Assembly: GCA_002179805.1 (NCBI GenBank)
Contig: NAVB01000500.1
Span: 1-24,940 of the forward strand
DNA: 24,940 nucleotides
From: Acanthamoeba lenticulata
Lineage: Eukaryota > Discosea > Longamoebia > Acanthamoebidae
Direction of reading: 5' to 3'
The stretch's first letter is position 1, and each line of letters opens with the position of its first letter. The translations under genes were made by a program, and so were the position numbers. Below the pieces are notes generated by a model. That model was not told the DNA's origin and made no database searches. It saw only the letters and a list, made by a program, of their open reading frames with translations. Below are positions 19,044-24,940 of the stretch, piece by piece.

Positions 19044-21809
19044 TCAACGGCCTCGCGCCAAGAGCTCGTCGAAGCTTACCGGCAACCACTTGTCCACCGG
19101 CGAGCCGGTGGCTGGTGGCGCAAAGACTAGGTCTTTGTCGACGTAGACGGCGAGCTTGCCAAAGGAGTAGACCTGCTTGCCGTCGTGCATGCGGTTCTGC
19201 GGCATGAAGAGGATGTCGTTGTCCTCGGCCCAGCGGCTCACCACCTCGCGCATCGTTGGCTCCTTGCTGCCTGTCGTCGACGACGACGACGACGAGGAAG
19301 ACGGCGTGGCGCTCGCCGCTGCTGACGAAGACGATGATGGGCGTGCCGCCGGGGCTGCGGTCGGTTTGGCTGTCGACGGCGTGACCAGGGGCGGGAGCGA
19401 CGCGGCCAAAGGCTGAAGCGGCGGCGGCGGGGCGTTGGTGAAACCGCCGGCCATGATGCGCTGGACGTGGTAGTTCATGATCTCGAGGGCGTGGTTGAAG
19501 AGGGCCTGCATGCGCGGGTGGGCCTGGAGCGTGGCCGGGAAGAGCTGCTTCCAGCCCGAGTACCACTTGGACACCTCCTCAAAGTTGGGTGCCGCGGAGC
19601 CGAGCCAGTTGGCCAGCACGGCGTACCACTTGGGGAAGAACTCCATCTCGAGCAGCGGAATGAAGGTGGCCGGCGGGATGAAGTCCACCCAGGCCATGGC
19701 CCAGTGGAACCGATCCAGGCTCTGCTGCAGCGGGTTGATGACGAGCTCGCGCAGGCACAGGATGAGCTTGGGCAGGATCGACCGGCCCAGCAGGGAATCC
19801 ATGCCGGCAGCGTCAAACACGCCCTGCCAGGGCACGAGGATGGCGTGCGCCGACGCGTCCGATGGGTGCCACTCGACCAGCGCCGCGGCCAGCTTCTGCC
19901 GCACGGTCGGGAACAGCGACTCCATCTGCTTGCGCATGAAGGGCAGCCACGGCTGGAGCCACGCGTGGATGGGCACCGTGTCCTGTCGCGGGTTCCACGC
20001 GTCGACCGCCCGCGCGATCTTGGGGAAGATAAAGTGCATCATCAGGTTCTCGTAGGCCTCGCGCGTGAGCACGGGCGGGGCCCACAGCCGCACGAGCCGG
20101 AGGCCGGCCTCGACGTCCCGCGGGTCCCACTCGTTGATCACGCCGCGCCGGATGACCGGCAGCACGATGTCCACGATCATCCTGTTGTACATGTCGCTCG
20201 CACCGCCGCCGCCACCGCTGCGAGGCCCGCCGCGCCGCAGGATGCCCTCGGCCAGCTCGTCGTGGACGACGCCGTCGCCGTCGTGGCGAGTCTCTTCCCG
20301 CTCGGGCTCATGCCGCAGGATCTTGCGCCATGTGGTGACAAGCTCGACGAGCAGGCCCGGGTCCTTGAGTGGCTGCCAGCTCTCCATCTTGCCCTTGACC
20401 AGCGGGCCGACGAGCGAGTAGGCCAGCGACGATAGCTTGTAGGCCTCGTACTCGCGCGCGTACTTGTTGCGGAACATATCAAACACCTTCTCGAGCGTCT
20501 CCAGCGGCATATCCTTGGCCTGAATGCGCTCCTGACACCGGTCGACGATCTCCATGATCGTCTTCAGTCGCTTCATCTGCTCGGCCCGCGCGTCGATGCT
20601 CTTCTGGAGCCGTTCCTCCTGTCGCCGCAGCTTGTCCTTGGTCGACTCCTCCTGGCGTATGCGCCGGTCGAGGTTCTGCAGCTCGATCTCTTTCATCTCC
20701 ACGTAGAACCGCACGTTGTGCTGCAGCTCGGGCGCGGGCATGCCCGCAGCGCCGGCCTCTTTCGGGCCGCCCTTGGCCGCGGCCTGCTTGAGGTCGGTCA
20801 GCACGCGCGGCTGCGCCTGCGTCATGTCGAGGATGATCTGCTTCTCGCCGGCCTTTTGCCGCGCCGCCAGCATTTCCTCGGCCGTCTTGTAGACCTTGCC
20901 CCCTCGGCCCTTGCGCCGCCGCTTCGCCGCCCCGTCGACGTCCATATCGTCCTCTTCCTCCTCCTTCTTCACGCCGCCGTCCAGCAGGTCGGCGCCCTCC
21001 ATCAGCTTCTTCTTCCAGGCCGGCTCCTTCTTCTTTTTCTTGGCTCCGGCGGCCTTTTTCGCCTTCTTCTCCTTCTTGGCCGCATCGGCCGGCTGGCGCC
21101 CGGCCCGCTTCATCTCCATCTCGATCTGCTGTTGCGTTTTCTCGGCCCCGTGGAAGCCCAGGCCCTCCTTGCCGCGCAGCCGCACTTCAATGGGCCGGTC
21201 GATGCCCTCGCCCGTCGAGGTCTTGATGCCGCCGCCCGTCCAGCCCATCTTGGCCAGCAGCCGCGAGCCGTAGTTGCTGCCCCAGGCTGACGGTGGCGCC
21301 GCCTCGCCGCCAGCCTCGCCGTCCGACGACGATCGTGGTGAGTCGTCGCCGCGGCGGCCACGACGATTGCCGCCAAAGGATGTGGGCAGCCGCACGTGCG
21401 CAAACTCATCTTCCTCTTCTTCCTCCTCCACTTCCTCTTCCTCGCTCTGTTCTTCTTGATGGGAGGCGCTGCCGAGGCCGGGCCGCGAAGACGCGTCGTC
21501 GTCGTACACATCTTCCTCTTCGGCCGTGTCCTTGGTGGATCCCACCTCGAATCTCCCGCCCGGCACAAAGCCCACGAATGTGCTCTTGGAGTATGCCGCA
21601 CCACCGCTGCCCAGCCCACGCCCACGCGAGCGTCCACGGCCGCCGTCATCATCGTCGTCCTCGTTAAACACGCCGTAAAGGTGGTCCTCTTTGGTAAGTT
21701 TTCGCTTCTTGCGCTCACCTTCGTGGAAGAATTCGCCGCCTATCCACTGGCCGCCCTCATAATCTGCGTCGAGATTGAACGCGGCATAGTCGCTAGCGTC
21801 CGGCTCCAT
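19044..21809 (-). CDS. TFIP11: Tuftelin-interacting protein 11 / Ntr1 (Spp382) homologue, G-patch splicing factor
   Basis: 921 residues in one exon. The N-terminal TIP_N-type region includes a KLTKEDHLYGVF motif followed by an acidic stretch, and a second Glu-rich stretch lies at about 119-135. The G-patch is at about residues 176-222 (GSNYGSRLLAKMGW ... GLGFHG). A Lys-rich nuclear-localisation-like tract follows, then the large C-terminal GCFC-type helical domain (for example SLAYSLVGPLV and WDPRDVEAGLRLVRLW). Known role of the family: with the DEAH helicase Prp43/DHX15, whose activity the G-patch stimulates, it disassembles post-splicing lariat-intron spliceosomes in the nucleus. Met at 21809 was chosen because upstream in-frame sequence is hydrophobic, low-complexity and unlike the family. 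The gene is divergent from TAF6, 179 bp away. Confidence 0.93.
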   Translation of the reverse strand: MEPDASDYAAFNLDADYEGGQWIGGEFFHEGERKKRKLTKEDHLYGVFNEDDDDDGGRGRSRGRGLGSGGAAYSKSTFVGFVPGGRFEVGSTKDTAEEEDVYDDDASSRPGLGSASHQEEQSEEEEVEEEEEEDEFAHVRLPTSFGGNRRGRRGDDSPRSSSDGEAGGEAAPPSAWGSNYGSRLLAKMGWTGGGIKTSTGEGIDRPIEVRLRGKEGLGFHGAEKTQQQIEMEMKRAGRQPADAAKKEKKAKKAAGAKKKKKEPAWKKKLMEGADLLDGGVKKEEEEDDMDVDGAAKRRRKGRGGKVYKTAEEMLAARQKAGEKQIILDMTQAQPRVLTDLKQAAAKGGPKEAGAAGMPAPELQHNVRFYVEMKEIELQNLDRRIRQEESTKDKLRRQEERLQKSIDARAEQMKRLKTIMEIVDRCQERIQAKDMPLETLEKVFDMFRNKYAREYEAYKLSSLAYSLVGPLVKGKMESWQPLKDPGLLVELVTTWRKILRHEPEREETRHDGDGVVHDELAEGILRRGGPRSGGGGGASDMYNRMIVDIVLPVIRRGVINEWDPRDVEAGLRLVRLWAPPVLTREAYENLMMHFIFPKIARAVDAWNPRQDTVPIHAWLQPWLPFMRKQMESLFPTVRQKLAAALVEWHPSDASAHAILVPWQGVFDAAGMDSLLGRSILPKLILCLRELVINPLQQSLDRFHWAMAWVDFIPPATFIPLLEMEFFPKWYAVLANWLGSAAPNFEEVSKWYSGWKQLFPATLQAHPRMQALFNHALEIMNYHVQRIMAGGFTNAPPPPLQPLAASLPPLVTPSTAKPTAAPAARPSSSSSAAASATPSSSSSSSSTTGSKEPTMREVVSRWAEDNDILFMPQNRMHDGKQVYSFGKLAVYVDKDLVFAPPATGSPVDKWLPVSFDELLARGR

Positions 21810-21988
21810 TTGTCGTTGCTGGCACACAAATGTTGAATCAACAACTTCTGCAGGCCCGCAAGAAAAGATCAAACTCTTTCTGAAAGGTAAAAAGAAAGAA
21901 ACAAAAAGGAGAAGAAGAAAAAATAAATAAAAATAACAAATTGGTTGAATCGCGACATCGCTGGGCGTTAGGCACAAAGAAAGAAAAG
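21810..21988. promoter_or_regulatory. Shared divergent promoter region of TFIP11 and TAF6
   Basis: Only 179 bp separates the two start codons. The region is purine-rich on the plus strand with A-rich runs at 21880-21940. An ATTGG at 21940-21944 is a CCAAT box on the minus strand. No TATA box is clear for either gene. Calling it one bidirectional promoter is inference from geometry. Confidence 0.55.
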
Positions 21989-24206
21989 ATGAGCCTTTTG
22001 CCGCGCGACTCGATCAAGGTGATCGCTGAAAGCGTGGGCATTGAAAACTTGAGCAACGATGTGGCCACAGGCTTGGCATCCGATGTAGAATACCGTTTGC
22101 GTGAAATCATTCAGGTGAGCGTAATTGCACAATGCATGCTGATCCATGCTCTTTCACCCATGCTCAAGCCGCTTGCAGGAAGCGATCAAGTTCATGCGAC
22201 ATTCAAAGCGAGACAAAATGACCACGGAGGACGTCAACAATGCGCTTCGTCTGCGCAACGTGGAGGTGCCCCTTCCTGCCCACCTGGGCGCACACCTCTT
22301 AGCTTCTGTTTCGCTGCTTGCGTTATTCAACTGGGCATGTCGCGCAGACGCTTTATGGCTTCGCAGGCAACGAGCCACTCAAGTTTGTCAAGGCCGGTAC
22401 GGAGCGGCTTCCCTTGCTTGGAGGTAGAAGCCACTTGGGCTCAACACGTTGGTGTTTCCCGTCTTGCTGCAGTGGGCACGAAGGACCTCTTCTTCATTGA
22501 TGACCGAGAGCTGGACTTTAGCGACATCATTGCGGCGCCTTTGCCGGATGCTCCGCGCGAGAGCTCGCTCTCAGCGCACTGGCTGGCGGTGGAAGGCGTG
22601 CAGCCGGCTATCCCTCAGAACCCGACTGTCCAGGTTGACACAGGCGACGCTGGTACGCGCTTAGCCCTGTGGTCTTTCTCCTGCAAAGCCAGCTAGTTGG
22701 TGACGACCATTCTCTTTAGCGCTCAAGCGAAAGCGGACGGCCACGGCGGAGAACGACATGCAAGTGCGTCCCATTGTCAAGCACACGCTGTCCAAGGAGC
22801 TGCAGCTCTACTATGAAAAGATCACCAAGGCAGTCAAGGGTAACGACTGTCCCTGGAACTTCTCGCCTCGATAAGAGGGTTGATCGTTGACGCCAGGCAC
22901 CTGACTTTCCCTCTTCCACACTTCACGTCAGGCACTAGCGAAAAGATCGCCACAGCGGCGCTGAACAGCCTGGCGACCGACCCGGGCATTCAACAACTCC
23001 TGCCCTACTTCACCCAGTTTATCTCTGATGAGGTGCTGCCCTTCACCGTCATCATTTTCATCCTTACCGTCACAAGCCAAAGAGGCGGACTGACCCACCC
23101 ACGCCATAAACATTGCAGGTGACACATAATCTGCACAACTTGGCCTACCTGAAGAACCTCATGCGCATGGTCCGCGCACTTCTGCAGAGCAACCATCTCC
23201 ACATTGAACCCTACGTACAGCCTGCATGCCTTCATCAGATTTTTTTCTTATTTATTCTGATACGTATGAACTTGTTTGGTTATCTTGAATACTACAGCTG
23301 CACCAGCTGATGCCGCCCATCCTGACGTGCCTCGTGGGTCGACGCCTGTGCGAGAATCCCAACGAGGATCACTGGTCTCTGCGCGACTACGCCGCCTCGC
23401 TCGTGGCCTTTATCTGCATGCGGTTTGCTCTCCCCCTCTCCAATCCCTATCTTCATCAATATGCTGATGGTAGGCGCACAGGTTTGGGAAGGCCTACACC
23501 AACTTGCAGCCGCGCATCACCAAGACGCTGATCAACGCCTTCCTGGATCTGTCGCGGCCTCTCACGACTCACTATGGAGCTATCGTGGGCTTGAGCTCGC
23601 TCGGCCACTACGTTACTCAGCTGCTCATCCTGCCCAACCTCAAGTCCTACCTCAAGCTCCTCGAGCCGGAGCTCAACGGCAACAACTCCGTCCGTCGGCT
23701 CGAGGCCAAGAAGTGCTATGGCGCTTTGCTGGTGCGCATTCTTTTTCATTTATATTAAATAATTCTTTTATTTAAAATTGTTTGGTGAATGACTGATGGA
23801 GGATGTGCAGAAAGCGGCAGGGCGCTATCTCGCACAGAGTTCGTCGGCCGCCCACGCTGCCGCATCCCAGGCTGGCAGACCCGCCAAGGAGGTGAAGGTG
23901 GAAGGAGAGAGCAATGGTCACGGGTTGATGGAGCTCGAGGATAGTACACAACAACAGCAAGACAAGGAGAAAGGCAAGGAGAAGGACACATCCGCGACTG
24001 CGGCCAGCGACAGTAAACCGCCGCAGCAGCCAGCGCCCGTGCCAGCAGCCGTCGTGCCACCGCCCGAGCATCGGGCGGCTTTGGACAAGCTCATGCCGGA
24101 CTTGGCGACGCACTACCGAGAGCTCTATGACATATTTGGGGAGAGCCTGTCGTCCTACCTCTTCCAGGGCCACGTGTCGGCGCCCATCTGTGACACCTTC
24201 CTCTGA
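21989..24206 (+). CDS. TAF6: Transcription initiation factor TFIID subunit 6 (TAF6)
   Basis: Ten exons: 21989-22114, 22179-22265, 22348-22396, 22473-22652, 22720-22839, 22932-23032, 23119-23214, 23298-23422, 23482-23731 and 23811-24206, joining in phase to 509 residues. Residues 1-71 are the TAF histone fold ([18 protein letters not shown] through [13 protein letters not shown]), which pairs with TAF9 in TFIID. The linker carries the family signature [17 protein letters not shown]. The middle part is the conserved HEAT-repeat domain ([63 protein letters not shown]). The last exon is a low-complexity Gln/Lys/Ala/Pro tail with a short ordered end ([19 protein letters not shown]). The protein acts in the nucleus in RNA polymerase II initiation. 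The start matches the family's usual N-terminus exactly. Confidence 0.95.
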
Positions 24207-24293
24207 GCCGCAAGGAGGCGAGGAAAGGCTGGAAAATGAGAGAAGAAAAAAAATGCAAAAATTTGGCCAACTTCGGAGAATGAATTGCCAACG

Positions 24294-24318
24294 TTGGCGC
24301 CAAAATGTGGCGGGAAAA
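24294..24318. promoter_or_regulatory. Paired E2F-like sites in the SMC1 promoter
   Basis: TTGGCGCCAA (24294-24303, a perfect palindrome continuing as AAA) is followed five bases later by TGGCGGGAAAA (24308-24318). Both match the E2F/DP consensus TTTSSCGC on one or other strand. They lie 74-98 nt upstream of the SMC1 ATG in a gap of only 185 bp after TAF6. E2F control of S-phase and cohesin genes is known in animals and plants; its action here is inferred. Confidence 0.6.
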
Positions 24319-24391
24319 AAGCCAAAGCACCAAGAGACGAGGATCGAGAGAGGCCGCATCGCGCACTGGCCCATTCAATTTCTGACCAGCT

Positions 24392-24940
24392 ATGTCGCAA
24401 TCCGGCCGGATAGAGCGAATTGAGGTGAGTGATTTATGGAAGAATCGTTTTGCGGCTACATTTTTTCGTTATTTGTAGGCAACGGTGAGCATGCTCACGT
24501 GACATGCACTTCGTGGTACCTGCAGGTTTTCAACTTCAAATCTTACAAAGGTGAACAAACAATTGGTCCTTTTCACAAATTCACTGCCGTAATTGGGCCC
24601 AATGGCGCCGGTACGCGACAACAATTACCCACCCATTCTGCCTACCGTTATTTTGACACACTCTCTCTCATGTGTACAGGCAAATCAAACCTCATGGATG
24701 CAGTGAGTTTCGTGCTCGGCATCAAGACAAAGCAACTTCGTGGGACACGTTTGAGGGACCTTGTCTACCGAGTAGAGGGTGCCGGTGAAGAAGAGCGGGC
24801 GTGGGTTCAGCTCGTCTTCCTGCACGGTCCTGCTGAGGAAGAACGCGAGCTGTTGTTCAGGCGCGAAATCACACCCGCTGGCGCAAGCGAGTACTCCATC
24901 AACGGCAAAGTGGTCTCGTGGGAGGCCTACGATGCTCGCC
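24392..24940 (+). CDS. SMC1: Cohesin subunit SMC1, N-terminal part (3' end outside window)
   Basis: Three exons are visible: 24392-24424, 24526-24610 and 24680 to the window end. The protein begins MSQSGRIERIE, then VFNFKSYKGEQTIGPF, the Walker A GPNGAGKSN, and DAVSFVLGIKTKQLRG. It continues with RLRDLVYR and the typical SMC1 strand/loop region ending EYSINGKVVSWEAYDA. This is the N-terminal half of the ABC-type ATPase head of SMC1, which pairs with SMC3 and kleisin to form cohesin in the nucleus; the spacing and the LRDLVYR segment favour SMC1 over the other SMC subtypes. The Walker A has Ala where most SMCs have Ser (GPNGSGKS), a mild change. The second visible intron falls inside the Walker A codons. 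The coiled coil, hinge and signature motif lie outside. Confidence 0.93.

Noticed and set aside
19467..20435. 322-codon plus-strand open frame opposite TFIP11
   Set aside because: Antisense to an intact conserved gene, His/Arg-rich, no domain.
21810..21977. N-terminal extension of TFIP11 with a hydrophobic run
   Set aside because: Would look like a membrane anchor on a nuclear splicing factor. It lies in the A-rich divergent promoter, and the Met at 21809 begins the family-like sequence.
1..24940. CRISPR arrays, tRNA or rRNA genes, insertion sequences
   Set aside because: None seen on either strand. The direct and inverted similarity is explained by the receptor paralogues.

Overview
The window looks like nuclear DNA of an Acanthamoeba-type free-living amoeba (Amoebozoa). 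The signs are GC-rich coding sequence, densely packed genes, short GT-AG introns (mostly about 45-110 nt), and eukaryotic gene content (TFIID, cohesin and spliceosome-disassembly genes beside TKL kinases fused to a nucleotide-cyclase domain). The organism call is inferred from these traits. All exon boundaries were worked out by hand from splice signals, reading phase and comparison of the two paralogues.

Layout. 1-556 (+) is the 3' end of a receptor kinase/cyclase gene (copy C). 699-1223 (+) is a small coiled-coil protein. 2892-1295 (-) is a secreted clan GH-A glycosidase in four exons. 9204-3227 (-) and 15761-9774 (-) are two tandem, full-length paralogues (copies A and B, about 1,700 residues each). 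Then, still on the minus strand, come a Ure2p-like glutathione S-transferase (16955-16299), an unrecognised type I membrane protein (18840-17206) and the G-patch splicing factor TFIP11/Ntr1 (21809-19044). The direction then flips. TAF6 (21989-24206, +) is divergent from TFIP11 across a 179-bp gap, and the 5' end of the cohesin ATPase SMC1 begins at 24392 (+) and runs off the window.

The striking part is the receptor family. Each full copy encodes, in order, a signal peptide, two tandem PstS-like periplasmic-binding-protein domains, one EGF module, one transmembrane helix, a TKL kinase, a class III cyclase homology domain and a second TKL kinase. This puts a bacterial-type solute-binding ectodomain on a kinase-cyclase-kinase interior. 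Both kinases keep all catalytic motifs. The cyclase domain in both copies keeps the first metal Asp and the Asn/Arg pair but lacks the canonical second metal Asp and the substrate Lys, so it may be regulatory rather than catalytic. The PstS domains have lost the Arg/SGT phosphate-anchoring pattern, so the ligand is probably not simply phosphate. The intracellular parts of A, B and C are almost identical while the ectodomains differ more. That pattern fits conserved signalling output, or gene conversion, joined to diversifying ligand recognition.

The right-hand 3 kb is ordinary housekeeping sequence. It has one regulatory point of interest: adjacent E2F-like sites just upstream of SMC1.
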